A stretch of 64,000 bases of DNA from Mycoemilia scoparia. Taxonomy: Eukaryota > Kickxellomycota > Kickxellomycetes > Kickxellales > Kickxellaceae. The notes below the pieces were generated by a model. The model was given only the letters and a program-made list of their open reading frames with translations. It made no database searches and was not told the DNA's origin. The position numbers and the translations under genes were made by a program. Positions 46,830-58,797 of the stretch are shown in pieces. Numbering within the stretch: position 1 is the stretch's first letter; every line of letters starts with the position of its first letter. Location of the stretch: the NCBI GenBank assembly GCA_027575805.1, contig JANBPU010000026.1:62001-126000 (forward strand). Reading direction: 5' to 3'.

Positions 46830-48054
46830 ATGTTTCATCTACATGGTCACTCGCTGATACGTCAGTCATCCTCGTAAGTTGCTTTAGTGTTGAGCCTTTG
46901 TGATAACAAACACATAAGAAATAGCCGGATGGGGCTGTATAGGAATATAACATGGATTTTTGTAAATTTATAAATGACAGGCTTATAATAACTGTGCCCA
47001 CCCAGCAATACACTCGAGGATCCGGCAGCAGTAGCAGCAGTAGTAACAACCTGCCTAAATATAACTACCGCTTGCTAATGCTAAAAAGGTAAACAGCTTT
47101 CTTAAATATATTTATACCGTTTTCTGACTCCCAATACATTATTAACCTAAAGATTACATATTAAGGCCTGATAGGGGAAGTTTCAAGGGAGCTCTGGTAT
47201 TTCCCGGCGGGAATGTTGATGATGGGATTGATCGATCCGAGAGATGGGAGCAGCTGGCCAGAGACCCAAGTTCTGGAGCACTTTCAGACCACAACAAGGA
47301 CATGCTTGCTTACAAAATCTGTGCCATTAGAGAAACATTTGAAGAAACAAATCTGCCCTTATTTTCTCCGTACCAAAAAGCTATTCAGGTTACGAATAAT
47401 CAAGATCGGACTTCTACCTCATTCCTTGATCTCTGCAATACCCATGACCTTCGCCCGCTGACAGGGTTGATATACCCACACTCACACTGGGTAACTCCAA
47501 CCCAAATGCCAAGGCGCTTCAACACCCAGTTTTTTATTTGTCATCTCGGAAAAATTGCCGAAAAGTTCTCTCCATCACCAGACAAGCAAAAGGAAACCTT
47601 GGCTAGCTTGGTTGATAGATTACAAGTACAGGAAAATGAGATTGTCAAGTCCATGTGGCTCACCCCATCTGAGGCCCTTGATGCCTGTTCTCGTCGCGAG
47701 ATCACGCTTTTCCCGCCTCAGTTCTACATCCTTAATGAGCTCAGCAAGTACAATGACTGGAAAGAGCTCCAGAAGCTTAATGAGCAACACAGGAGTTGCG
47801 AATACTGGCACCGTGACCCAACCATGCCTATACTCCCAGAAATCAGAGTTAAACCAGATGATCCGGAAAGAGTCGTGATGCTTCTTCCAGGAGATAAAGA
47901 ATACCCTATGGACGATATAACGGACAATGCCTTCTTTGCTTGCTCTGGACAGAGCAATCGTATCGACATGAAAAGGCGCGATGGCGGCATGATGGGCTTT
48001 GAGGACTACAAGCTGATATCATCGTGGCTTGAACCACATCTATCGAAGCTCTGA
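46830..48054 (+). CDS. NUDT19: Peroxisomal Nudix hydrolase, NUDT19-like
   Basis: Three exons, 46830-46873, 46981-47088, 47166-48054; 346 aa. Members hydrolyse acyl-CoA/CoA diphosphate bonds and control peroxisomal CoA. The Nudix region spans ALVFPGGNVDDG through the box AIRETFEETNLPL (RExxEE), with the large family-specific insertion between them. HSHWVTPTQMPRRFNTQFF and SMWLTPSEAL are family blocks. The protein ends SKL, a canonical PTS1 peroxisomal import signal. Exon 1 was placed to give RQSSSLIITVP, which aligns with the family's N-terminal beta strand; its phase fits exon 2. Confidence 0.9.
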
Positions 48055-48489
48055 TGCGGGCTTGGATCGGCATCATATAGTAGTGTACTAGGTAGATCTA
48101 ACTTTTGACTAAACTTTGTGAAATTTTCGTGGATATTTACCTAGTTTTCTAGGAGCATTGTATGCGGGTAAAGATTTTTGAAGGGTACCTTTTGATGGCC
48201 AGCAATTATAGGGGGCAATCACAGCCAAATGGGTGATCGCCATTTGTTAGCAAATAGAGTAGTCACCCTTCAAAAATAGTTACACCCATATCGCATTTGT
48301 TTATTTATTATTTATCACTTTGGTATAGATTTCATGGTTTTCCTGGATAGTCTATTTATATTTTGTATTGTTAAAAAGAAACTAAATAAGTATATATTTA
48401 AATAACATTGATTAATATGATAAAAGTGATCAAAATAAAGCACGGCTCTGGAAATGGCATAAAAGTCAGAAGCTGCGCTGCAATTCCCA
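48055..48489. other. Intergenic between convergent genes, one MITE
   Basis: About 435 nt with the TIR element at 48161-48292. Nothing else seen. Confidence 0.6.
48161..48292 (+). mobile_element. TIR element copy 7 (MITE-like)
   Basis: About 132 bp: TATGCGGGTAAAGATTTTTG on the left, CCTTCAAAAATAGTTACACC on the right, TA flanks. The interior contains GGCCAGCAATTATAGGGGG and ACAGCCAAATGGGTGATCGC. Confidence 0.85.
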
Positions 48490-50903
48490 TCACTGACTAC
48501 GGCTGCCTGATGTACTTATCGCCTGCGATAGTTGTGCAATTTCTTTGGACAAATTCTCCGAAAGAGCCTTTATATCAGCCAAATCCTTTGAGAACCAGTC
48601 GGTAGATGGGGTCTCACCCTGCACAAATGGATTGCTGCTTATTAATTGCCTATTCAATAACATGACTGCGTCGATGGAAGCCTGCAGGTTGAATTTTGCT
48701 TCGGAGCTCTTCTCAAGAAGCAACTGTGAGTTGGATGCGCCGTTCTCACTAATGCTCTGCTGTGATGTTGAAAATTCTGTCTGACGATTTGGTGAGAATG
48801 GGTTGGTATCATGGCTGAAGTAGTCTTCGCCATTGCCGGGGTGAGCGTGTGGTGAGCTAGCAACTGGTGTGTTTCCGCCAGAAGGAGTATCAAAGGCCCC
48901 TATGCTATTTATGAATACTTGGGCATCAGGAACGTGCTCTACAGATATGTCGGAATTGGTTCTCCTCTTTGGCTGATTCTGTTCGAAGTGCTCAAGATAT
49001 TTTGTGTAGGTATTAATCTCGGTTTCTTTTAGTGGTCGGGCCGAGCCTTGTTCGGCTATGCTCCCTGAAGCCATGCTTTCTTTGACAAGCCCGTAATCAC
49101 GGAACGAAAGCTGTTTCCATTGAGCCAAAACATCTTCGATTTTTCCAGAGTGCCAGCTATGAAGGCTGAGCAGAACACGGTGTATTTTGCGCTCATGGAG
49201 CCTTTCGTATATGCGTACTCGCAAATAAAGGTCTGGTAGCTCCTCCGTGATCAACACAAGAAGGACGATACTTGTCACCTACAGTAAGGATTATCTTTAT
49301 TAGATCCAGCTACAATATCCATATATTAATGCTGGGAATATTTACAGCGGCTTCAGCATACTTACGGTAAAATCAACAATTGAAATGTCTGACTTGTAGT
49401 CCGAGTGAAGAGACGGGACGGATGTAAAAGCATCCACTATATCCTCAAACCGGGTCCACCACTTATTGAACAAGATCTCCTTGTTGCGCTGCATCTCATG
49501 GTCAGCCCCTACGTTGGTAAACATGCACTGAAGGAGGAGCTCTGTCGAGGCTGGGGGCTTGTACTTGACAACAGCAGCAAGGATTTTCAAAACTAAGGTG
49601 CAAGTTGGCACCCATGGCGAGGCTATGGAGTTCGCAATTTGTGACAGGAGATTTGGAGAGCAATACAACTCTTCCATTCCTTCGTTGATACGCAAAACGG
49701 ACTGGATACAGCATAAAATGTTGTATTCTTTGTTGAGTTCATCTTGGCGCCTTGGAGCATTGCTAAGGAAAAGATGATAGCAGCATCAACAGGAACAAAT
49801 GATACAGCGTCATGTGAGTCATAAATTGTACTATAATACCAGGATATGCAAGTGTTACGATATATAAAAGCCATGCTTACCCTTCGGCCTTGCTACTTAG
49901 CTGGTGCAAATGCTTTACAAGAGAGGAGAGACCTTTCTGCTTTACGAACTCTTGGATTGAACTACAAAGCAAACACATTATATTAGTGCATGTTAAGGTA
50001 GCCCAGAATGCTGACACTTCACTTCGGATCAAACTCAAGTTTGCAGCACATGGGTCCTCATCATAAGGGTACTTTTGCATAATTCCACGTGCCATTCCTC
50101 ATAGGGAAGCAGTCGACTACCATGAAGCAAAAAACAATTACACCTCAGATCAGGCTACCTCACAATACTTACGTGATGCTATTTACTCGCAGATCAACCT
50201 TAAGTCGTTCAAGGCGTGCTGATGGGATGTGCTGGATTTTAGTGGCCGAAAGCACCTTTGAATGGTCGGTTAGTGGGATGTTATTTTCGATCTTTTTTTG
50301 GGAGCTGAGGATGGTTTTTATCTGACTTGTAGGCAGCATACGCATAAACTTTTTGCGCTCTTCTGAAAGCCCCATTTCGTCCATAAACCTTTCCAGATCC
50401 AACTCCATCTGAGCATTGTTGGCCTCTGCCATCATTGACAGGTCGTTTGCACTACTGCCCGTGAGATATACACCAGACCGTGGCCGTGCTCCTCCGAGGC
50501 TGCTTGCTGCGCTTGAGGTGCTGAATCCTCTCTGATGGGTTCTGTGGGACGGAGAATAAGGGCGTCCTGGCGGCGTAGCTGACCGGGAATGGTTGACCTT
50601 GAAGCCAGTCGAGGCTTCTCCCGGAGAATGCGGTGTTGCTGGCTGCACCATCGATCCATCAGCCCTACACCATAACAGACCATGAATGAAAAAATCTCTT
50701 AGCCACCATGTACTGCGTTTTGCTTGGACACAGCCACCTATGTAAACAAAAATTGGTGACTTGTGCCCACCAGGAATATGGTTGTGCTCCATGACCTACC
50801 TTGCCTTTTCCATCGACGCTACCGATTCGACGCTGTGCAGGCTGTCAGCATTAGAACTGCTCCGCAACTTCTTACCCTTTATACGATTGAAGTTAAAATG
50901 CAT
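48490..50903 (-). CDS. GBD/FH3-domain protein (formin N-terminus without FH1/FH2)
   Basis: Five exons on the minus strand: 50903-50800, 50664-50173, 49961-49881, 49762-49366, 49278-48490; 620 aa. A Ser/Pro-rich N-terminus precedes a Rho-GTPase-binding helix (LERFMDEMGLSEERKKFM, about 135-152) followed by LRVNSITSIQEFVKQKGLSS, EYNILCCIQSVLRINEG, and ARM-like helices to SLHSWHSGKIEDVLAQW. This is the GBD/FH3 array of diaphanous formins. The protein then ends with a Ser/Asn/Gln-rich tail and a stop at 48490; there is no poly-proline FH1 and no FH2. It probably acts as a Rho-GTPase-regulated scaffold rather than an actin nucleator. Confidence 0.85.
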
Positions 50904-51366
50904 AGCTTCTGCAAATATTATTAAAGAATAGTATAGAACTGAGTGAAAACAAGACAGTTAGACCCTTAGGCCCATGCACCCTGCCTTTATTTCAAGATCC
51001 TTACACCCATCCGACTTAAACCGGTTTTTCTTCTGTTTGGAGATGTCCCATTGCCAAGCTGGGAGGATGATTTTGCTGTTGGGATCTTTAATGATGGCCA
51101 ATTTCAAGGCTGCTTTCTACTGGTCTCGGTTTTAGTGTCACAGTAACCGAGTATTTTTTGAATTCTGTTCTCAGTAGATCCATACACACACCACAGTTCG
51201 AGCTCAGCTTATTAATGGCTGCCCATGAAATACTCTGTTGGGCATTCATGCCTCTAATAATTTCTTTATACATCTATTTATAGTTCCTACCTTTTATTTT
51301 AGAGAAGCCTTTGCTCAGGTAAAGGAGCTATTCTACATACCTTGCTCTTGTGAGCCCCCAAGGACA
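50904..51366. other. Bidirectional promoter region
   Basis: About 460 nt between the divergent GBD/FH3 (-) and HPP (+) genes. An in-frame extension of HPP to 51238 is open but unsupported. Confidence 0.5.
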
Positions 51367-52432
51367 ATGTGGGGTTTTCCCGGATCGCCTCTCGAATACC
51401 TGCTTCGGTTTTTGGGCCAGCAACGCAGAGGCAGAGTGCCTGCTGGCTCTACCCCATATATCGTCCAGCTGGTTTGGATTTTTATCAGCGCTTTCCTTGG
51501 CATGAGTACAGTTGGGCTCATTCAGAGCTATGGCCGTGCTTTTGTTGCAAATGACTTGCCTTTCATTGTAGGCTCATTTGGTGCCTCAGCCGTGTTAATA
51601 TACAATGCAATTGGGAGCCCCTTGGCTCAACCCAGAAATCACCGCAAGTATCTTTGAAGCGCAATATTGCTATCGATATGTTATGTTTTATTCTTTATGA
51701 TCACCAGCGCCGCTTTCTAACTACTATGCATTTTCCCCTATAGTCGGTGGTCACCTTGTATCTGGTTTGGCTGGGACAATTGTAGCCCATATATTCAAGA
51801 ATACCCCACGTTCACTAGAATGGCTTCCTGGCGCTCTTGCAGTGGCATTTGCCATAGTGGCCATGGATATTACAGGCACAACACATCCACCAGGTGGTGC
51901 TACAGCCTACATCGCCGTAACTGGTGGGCCTCTAATCGATAAAGTGGGGTGGTGGTACCCCCTATTTCCGGTCCTTGCCGGATCGCTTGTTATGTTCGCT
52001 GTTGCCATGATAGTAAATAATGTTCTAAGGGAATATCCTGTATACTGGTGGGGCCCATCGACACCGCCACCACCAACACCGCCGCCCATAGAGCCTTTGC
52101 CTGACACATCGCCATTATCATCATCAGAAAAACCCACACCACAATACAATGACGGCCCGGAAAGCTTCAAAATTCCCGATGGATCACCTAGGGAAAATTA
52201 TCATCCTTTAGATATGGATTCGAAAAGCCTTGAATCCAGACCAATAAAAACGCATTCTGGGTCATCAAATACGAATTTGGTAAAGTCTTTGAGTAGCCAG
52301 GACTCTGAGACTGGCAATATTTTCGTGACTGCCGGTGCCGCTGCCGCTTGGGCAAAAGAGAAAAAGGAACTACTTTCTATAATCCATAAATTAGAGGAGG
52401 AAGTTAGATGCCTCCGAAACAGCAATAATTAA
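51367..52432 (+). CDS. HPP-family integral membrane protein
   Basis: Two exons, 51367-51643 and 51744-52432; 321 aa. The HPP domain is clear: ISAFLGMSTVGLI, VGSFGASAVLIYNAIGSPL, QPRN followed by GGHLVSGLAGT, MDITGTTHPPGGATA and WWYPLFPVLAGSLVMFAVAMI; four transmembrane segments are expected. Plant/cyanobacterial HPP proteins move nitrite across membranes; function of the fungal ones is not known to me. A Pro-rich linker (PSTPPPPTPPPIEPLP), a Ser-rich tail and a short coiled coil (KEKKELLSIIHKLEEEVRCL) follow. The intron is GC-AG (ACC|GCAAGT), fixed by the QPRN-x-x-GGH frame. Confidence 0.9.
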
Positions 52433-52641
52433 GGCCTGATCATTAGTTGCTTGTGTAAGCCGGCAGGTCCTGTGACTATGTTTTTATAACCTTTTGTCTA
52501 CATCTAAACCTACTTTTGTTACAATTTGCACAATTGTTAATTTTTAAAGATCCCATAAAATAGAACATTCCACGCATTCCTAATTTAATTTTTCAGGACT
52601 ATGTGTGCATAGACTTAAACAATTATAGCTGTTTATACACA

Positions 52642-53490
52642 ATGGTAGATAAGGTTAGACTAGATGCGTTACCATATATTGACAAGGAGTATTCCAATCC
52701 GGATATAAAGGAAAAAATAGATAAGCTTATTGAAAGTGAGCTCAAAAACACACAAGATAAACCGCCAAGATTCAGTATACCTAAACCAGTAACACTATTT
52801 GAGGTAACTTGGTGGTTAAAAATTTAACACTTCAAAGCATATGATATATTACATACATAATGAACTTTTCTACTATAATGAGGCTGTGCTTATGTGTATA
52901 TTTCAGAAAAACCCAATATTAAGAGCCGAATATGACCGCATAAAGGCCAAGAAGCCCATTGAGAAGTTTGATATAAGCCGGTACAAGCTAGAACCTCCAC
53001 CAAAAGACAAGGAAGATGATGTGCAAGAATGGATCTCTGCAGCCTCGAATGCTGCGTCTCAGCTCGAGCACCAGTATCTACGGATGGTAAACCTCGAACT
53101 ATTACAGCAATTTGGCGCAAATGCATGGCGAATACACAACTTTGACTTAGAAAGAATCCTTGAACGCCTGCAAGACTCAACAGAAAATCTTCAAAATGAA
53201 ATCACCAATATTAACAAGCTCCGTAAGGCAGACCAGGTATGTAATGTAACTTTGCATTCTTTATATAGTGTGTGTAAATAAATAATTTGTTTACTTAAAT
53301 CTTATATGTTTCATTTCATCAGCTTGAAGCCGGAGTTAAACTGAAAGAGCTGCAGACTAGATGGATAAACTCTATAAATAAGAGTCTGCAAATCGAACTT
53401 GCCTGCAAGCAACTCGAAGCCGAAGTCCAAGACTTGGAATCAAAGCTCGAAAATGCGCAAGATTCTCAACCTACCAATGACTCTTCCTAA
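52642..53490 (+). CDS. SPF27: Pre-mRNA-splicing factor SPF27 (BCAS2/Cwf7)
   Basis: Three exons, 52642-52803, 52907-53236, 53323-53490, all phase 0; 219 aa. It is a subunit of the Prp19/NTC splicing complex. Matches: DALPYIDKEY at the N-terminus, NPILRAEYDRIKAKKPIEK, LEHQYLRMVNLELLQQFGAN, AWRIHNFDLERI, and a C-terminal coiled coil from KLKELQTRWINSINKSLQIE. This follows the human BCAS2 layout. The length is normal for the family. Confidence 0.94.
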
Positions 53491-53739
53491 CTAGCATTAA
53501 ATTTATATGTGCCTATTTTCAATGCTTAAAACTAACAATGGTAAGACCATGAAAATAAAAATAACTATACTATTCCAATGGTATGTATTGGCGCGACATC
53601 AAAAAATCATATAGGTGTGATCTCAAACCCCCATATGGTATATTCTAAATGTTATAATAAAAGAGGTACTACTAAACATACCCGTATAAGAGCTAATAAT
53701 ATGCATCTGATCTAACATATCACCTCACAGAGTCTGAGC

Positions 53740-55870
53740 TCAAATAGAAATGAGTCCATCAAATTCTTCATAATCGCACTCTGTTCCAAAGTAGCGGTCT
53801 ATAGACGAAAAAAGTTAAAAGTAGTTAATACAGAACTCTTTCAAGTAATAGGAACATCAATTCAAAAAATACTTGCCGCTGAACTCGCCAAATCCTGGGC
53901 TGATAGTCAGGCTGCTCTTGCTTAAACATGGATCAACCATCGAAGTAACGATCCTGACTTTGGGGAATGCGTTATTTACAGCATTTATTCCTTCAGGTGC
54001 AGCCAATATGGCAAGGAATATAATATGATCCTCGGGAACCCCATGGTCCAAAACAGCCCTTATGGCCATCAGCGCCGAAGCACCTGTGGCTAGGGTAGCA
54101 TCCATCATAAAGACGTAGTACTTGGGTATGCCTTTAGGAAGGCTTACATAATGTAGACGGGGCTCGCCAACCTTTGGATCAGCAACAATCAGTACTTTTC
54201 CAAAGACAGCAGTTTTAATAACTTGGCGGAGCGCCTTCTCCATAACACCACCTGCCCTCAGCATAGGAACACCACATATCTACAACACATCCACATCCAC
54301 AATAAGCAATTCATAAATTGACCTTGAACTGAAGTTAATTCAGACCAGTTTACAATACTTACATATTGAGGTGAGATGAATCCGTCATAAGACCTGTTTG
54401 TGGGAGTAGTAAATGCGTGAGGAGTCAGTGGCAGTTCGGCAAGACCACGCTCAATGACCAGTCTAGAAATTCGGTCCGAATAAAAGACAAAGTCGGATCT
54501 AGGAACATCTTTGTCCCGAATTATTGTGTGTATGGCCTTCACACGACAATAATAAAAAACGTTAAAACTCTGAATAATGACTACAGCAGCATTAAGTTGG
54601 TCCTGGTAGGAAATACCTTTAACTGCGGTGTTTGCTTCATGACAATTAGGGAATCGGGAAGAGTCGAGAGCTTGGAAAATCTTCTAACCAAGGAATGCTT
54701 CATCATATCTAGTTCACGCGCCTTGAGCTGACGCTGGATATGCTTGGTTATAAGGTCAATTGCCACGGTATTGTCCATTCCGCGTGGAATTATGACATCA
54801 GCATTACCCATTGTCGGCTTAACAAACTCGTCAAACATGGGCTTAACAAAGCGTTTATACTGGTCAAGAATACCTTCGGGGCTACGAGCTCTTTCGGAGA
54901 TGTCTCTCCTTATGCGCCTGGCCAGGCAGATGTCCGAGTCGGTGTCAACAAAGATCTTCATATCCATGAGCTCGAGCAGCTTTGGGTAGTAAAGAGCAAA
55001 TATGCCTTCAAATATTATCACTGTGGCTCCATATACCCGCTGGGTCTCAGGACTGCGTGAGTGTGTGGAGAAGTCGTAGACTGGTATGTCCGTAGCAAGT
55101 CCCTTTTTAAGCTTCTTGATGGCCTCAACCATTAAGCCGTGGTCAAAGCTGTCGGGATGATCGAAATTGTAGTTGCTATTGATGATGCCAATGATTTGTG
55201 ATAAATAACCTAAATAATTAAAGGAATGCGCATTATAGTTGTTCAAAGATCAATAAATACCTTTCAAAGGCACGTTTCGATTGCTCTGGAGTGAGTACGT
55301 TGTAGAAGGAGTCTGTGCTGATAATTACGACCCAAGGAACTCCCAGATTCTTTGTTATGTGTCTGTTCCCCGGATCCAAGAGATGTTAGTATAAATATGG
55401 AATTGGATGGTTCCCAATTTTTCACAGAATAGCGAGATGGTTGTTTTTAGTAGTTACCTTGCGACGCTAGTCTTGCCGCTGGCACTCCCACCTACGCAAC
55501 AACAAAAACCAAAGCAACAATACAGAATCGATTAGACAAAAATGCTGAATCCTCCTGGACCTTGTGCTGTGGGGAGATTGTACTTGCCAGCAACACCAAT
55601 TACATATACTTCATGGTTCTTGCCATTACTCCTAGATATTTAAAAACCATGTTAATCGCATCAAAATGTACTCATATCCTACACAGCCATTTAAAACCCC
55701 ATCGCCACTGCTGCTTTCTACCCTTCCTGTTTGATCAACTTACGAGTACCAAGGTCTATGCAAAGTATAAAGCGTTCACATCAGTATTAGTATCTCATCG
55801 CAACAGCACAGTCACATGGATGCAGGAGGACCTGTGGTCCAGGTATATGCTCCGCAATTTGACTTTTTCC
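53740..55870 (-). CDS. URK1: Uridine-cytidine kinase with UPRT-like domain (Urk1/UCKL1)
   Basis: Minus-strand exons: about 55870-55832 (5' end unresolved), 55755-55744 (12-nt microexon), 55631-55588, 55491-55458, 55362-55261, 55175-54617, 54536-54363, 54279-53877, 53798-53740. The kinase domain begins YVIGVAGGSASGKTSVAR (P-loop) then STDSFYNVLTPEQ, NYNFDHPDSFDHG and ARRIRRDI; it phosphorylates uridine/cytidine in pyrimidine salvage. The C-terminal UPRT-like half has CGVPMLRAGG, a modified PRPP loop MDATLATGASA, and ends FSDRYFGTECDYEEFDG. The PRPP loop departs from active UPRTs (DPMLATGGS), so that half may be non-catalytic. Two introns are GC-AG. The first one or two exons need transcript data. 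Confidence 0.88.
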
Positions 55871-56799
55871 TCATGTTATCACCTCGATATAAAGCTGGGA
55901 ATGAGTCCAAATTGCATGTCGGCTGGCTAGTACTTTGATAGGTCTACTACTACTTACGGGCGACCAGAGGATTTTAGTAGGAGAGTCGAACTCTTTGGCA
56001 TTGTTGGTAATTAGGGGACACCTTGATTTACTTTAAGTAGCAAATGTATACTCTCGGGCAAAAAAGAAGAGAGGTATGAGGTTCTAAGCAAAAACATCAG
56101 TGGCCCATGTGTCAGGTCATCACTATGAAGATTTCCTATTGTTACTAGTGAACTGCCCCACAAAAGAAGCGACCAGAAAGCTGAACTAACCTCCGACCAA
56201 GATGGAAAGGCAAAAATAAAAAGGGGGATGGTGGTCACATAAAAATAGATCCACCAGAATCCCCAAGACATGCCTGGGAAACAAAGTCCCCTCAAAAAAT
56301 GGTAATTCTATTTTGTGTTAGGGAGTGGTTAAATGCTGTTTGGACGCTTTGGTGTTTTTCCAAAAGATGTCTGGTTTGGATATACGAAGCAGCGATTTCT
56401 GGTTTTTGAGGTTTATGGCAGTCTGAGGATCTGGCCAATTTTTAATTTTACTGGTTTTTAATACAAGAACCAAACTTCGCATCTAGAATATTACAGCGGT
56501 CAAAAGTTGGCATTATCCTTCCATCAACTGCCTGATGTCTCTTGATAAGGACTTTCTGATCCAAAATGACGCTGTCGTCACGAATGAGTCCTTGTATTTG
56601 TTTTGTCATTATTTATGCATTCATGATGTTGTCAAAATAGCTTGCTTCACTCCTTGCATTTTAATCACTTTATACCCTTTGCTGCCCTTTCACCTCATTT
56701 CTATCTTTCTTTGAATTGTCTCTAGAAAATCGTTGCTGCTATACAGATAAACCCTTGCACAGATACACTACAGCAGTAACATTCGCATTATTGAGTGAT
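55871..56799. other. Intergenic, no supported gene
   Basis: About 930 nt between the divergent URK1 (-) and transporter (+) genes. It must include the URK1 start or first exon. A hydrophobic 94-codon minus-strand ORF (56011-56295) has no support. Confidence 0.5.
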
Positions 56800-58797
56800 A
56801 TGCCTATAGACAGTAGGCCTCATAGTATAGAAATGAATCAACTGCGGGGTACACAGTCTCATATGAACCACGACAACAATAGCGATCCAGGTGAATCTGA
56901 AATCGTATTTGAGGACGAGGCCGAAGAATATCCGCAAAATATGCCAAGATTGAGCTACCAGCCCAACGTATACTGGCAAAGTGACTCCCCTGTGGGCTAC
57001 CGCAGTCGAATAGCATATATTTTACATCGGATAGAAGCGAGCGAGACGTGGAAGATGTTTACATTGACTGTAGGGTTTGGCGGTCTCCAGTTTCTCTGGT
57101 CAGTAGAGACTGGGTACGGCTCACCTTATCTGCTCTCACTAGGACTCCGTAGCTCGTTAACATCACTGGTATGGCTGGCTGGCCCCTTGTCAGGTATAAT
57201 CACCCAGCCCCTGATTGGTGTCCTAAGTGATAGATGCCAGTCCAAGCACGGCAAGCGGCGACCTTTTATCGTCGGGGCCATGATTGCTTCGATTTTAAGT
57301 TTGTTTGTAATAGGGTGGACACGAGAAATTGTCGAATTCTTTGTTGGAGACAGATCAGCCGTAAAAGTCATTACCATATCCCTGGCTGTCTTTGCATTTT
57401 ACTTTATAGACTTTGCGATAAACTGCATCCAAGCATGTCTTAGAGCCCTTATAGTAGACCTTCTGCCAGCATCTAAACAAGACGAGGCCACAGCATGGGC
57501 GTCCAGGATGATCGGGATAGGGAACGTTCTGGGATATCTCATGGGATACATCGACCTTGTTGCGTGGCTGCCACTACTCGGAAACACGCAGATGAAAGTT
57601 CTAACGGTCCTGGCATCAATATTGCTCACGATAGCCGTATGTATAACATGCTACTACTCGACCGAAGAGCCAGGAAATGTAAAAGGGCAAGTATTCTCTC
57701 TTGATGATTTAGCAGTTATCCTTTTACTATTGCCATGGTGCTAACATTGGCAAGCTTTGCAAAATAGTCTTGAAGTCACATCGCCATCGCTACTTAGCAC
57801 ATTAAAAGCCACCTTTGTCTCTATAAGACATGTCCCATACACAATCCAACAGGTCTACACAACCCAGTTCTTCTCATGGATTGGATGGTTCCCATTCCTT
57901 TTTTACAACACAACTTTCGTCGCAAGCATATACCGATCCAGTACACAAAACCAAAATGATACAGGTGATCCATCGGATTCCGGGCCCATCGGTGTGGCAG
58001 CAAGAGTCGGATCGCTCTCAATGCTCCTATTCTCGATAGTTTCGCTGGTATGTTCATTGGTTCTCCCATCAGTTTTGAGGCTCATGAAAAGAGTGGCTCG
58101 ATTTGCTAGTCTTGGATTCAGCAGCCAAGCAGCCTCAAGTATCGCTACTAGGCTTTCTGAACACGTATCATTACCTGGTCTGTGGACCTTTTCGCTGGTG
58201 TTTTTTGGAATTGCCATGCTGAGCACCTTCTTTGTATCCAAAGTCTATATGGCCACAGCACTTATAGCCCTATGCGGCTTCTCCTGGTCCGTAACCATCT
58301 GGGTCCCATTTGCACTCATTGGCCAATGTTTGAATGCCGGCCGTGAAAGAGCCGATACTTACAGACATTCGCCTGAAAGGGAGTATGATGAGGCCATTGG
58401 AGAAGTAGTGTCTGGGGGCTCATTTTCTGACCATGAGAGTGATACAACTGACGCCCAGCTTTCCACCCCCAATCAACAACAAAGTCTTGACCATTCGCTG
58501 GCAGACGAGCGTTTAGGGGGGCATTCCCACCATACCACATCTGCTGGCACCATTTTGGGGATCCACAACATATACGTCTCTATGCCCCAGTTCATAACTG
58601 CTTTTATTTGCAGCGTTGTATTCTACATCTTCGAGCTTATGGAGGGGCCCCAGGGAGCCCATGATCCAAACGCAGGCGATGATGACTTTAGTGGGGTACA
58701 TGCTCGTGCAATAGGCTGGGTCTTGAGGCTTGGCGGAGTAGCCTCATTTGTTGCGGCATACATCTCTCTACGCCTGAAGACACGTCCATCTCCCTAA
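56800..58797 (+). CDS. MFS sugar/H+ symporter, SUT1/SLC45 (GPH-like) family
   Basis: Two exons, 56800-57686 and 57768-58797; 638 aa. The signature GPLSGIITQPLIGVLSDRC followed by SKHGKRRPFI matches plant sucrose transporters, animal SLC45 and fission-yeast Sut1. About twelve transmembrane helices are expected, with FGGLQFLWSVETGYGSPYLL in TM1 and a long hydrophilic loop (about 510-560, His/Ser/Asp-rich) before the last two helices. It probably imports disaccharides such as maltose or sucrose with protons across the plasma membrane. The intron is GC-AG (AGG|GCAAGT, 81 nt); without it the frame ends after 315 codons. The start could also be the downstream Met at 56833. Confidence 0.9.

Noticed and set aside
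49962..50172. Open frame within the GBD/FH3 gene (MARGIMQKYPYDED...)
   Set aside because: Splicing it in breaks the frame, and skipping it joins the FH3 blocks directly (LRVNSITSIQEFV), so it is intron.
53608..53636. Short palindrome-like TA...TA stretch resembling MITE ends
   Set aside because: Lacks the TTTTTGAAGGGTGA core and interior; may be chance or an extreme deletion product.
55756..55790. In-frame extension of the URK1 microexon (TLYTLHR, similar to the animal TIYTAGR)
   Set aside because: It runs into an in-frame stop just upstream and overlaps a TACTAAT branch site and acceptor, so it is better read as intron.
56011..56295. Hydrophobic 94-codon minus-strand ORF
   Set aside because: No start context, splice support or recognised family.
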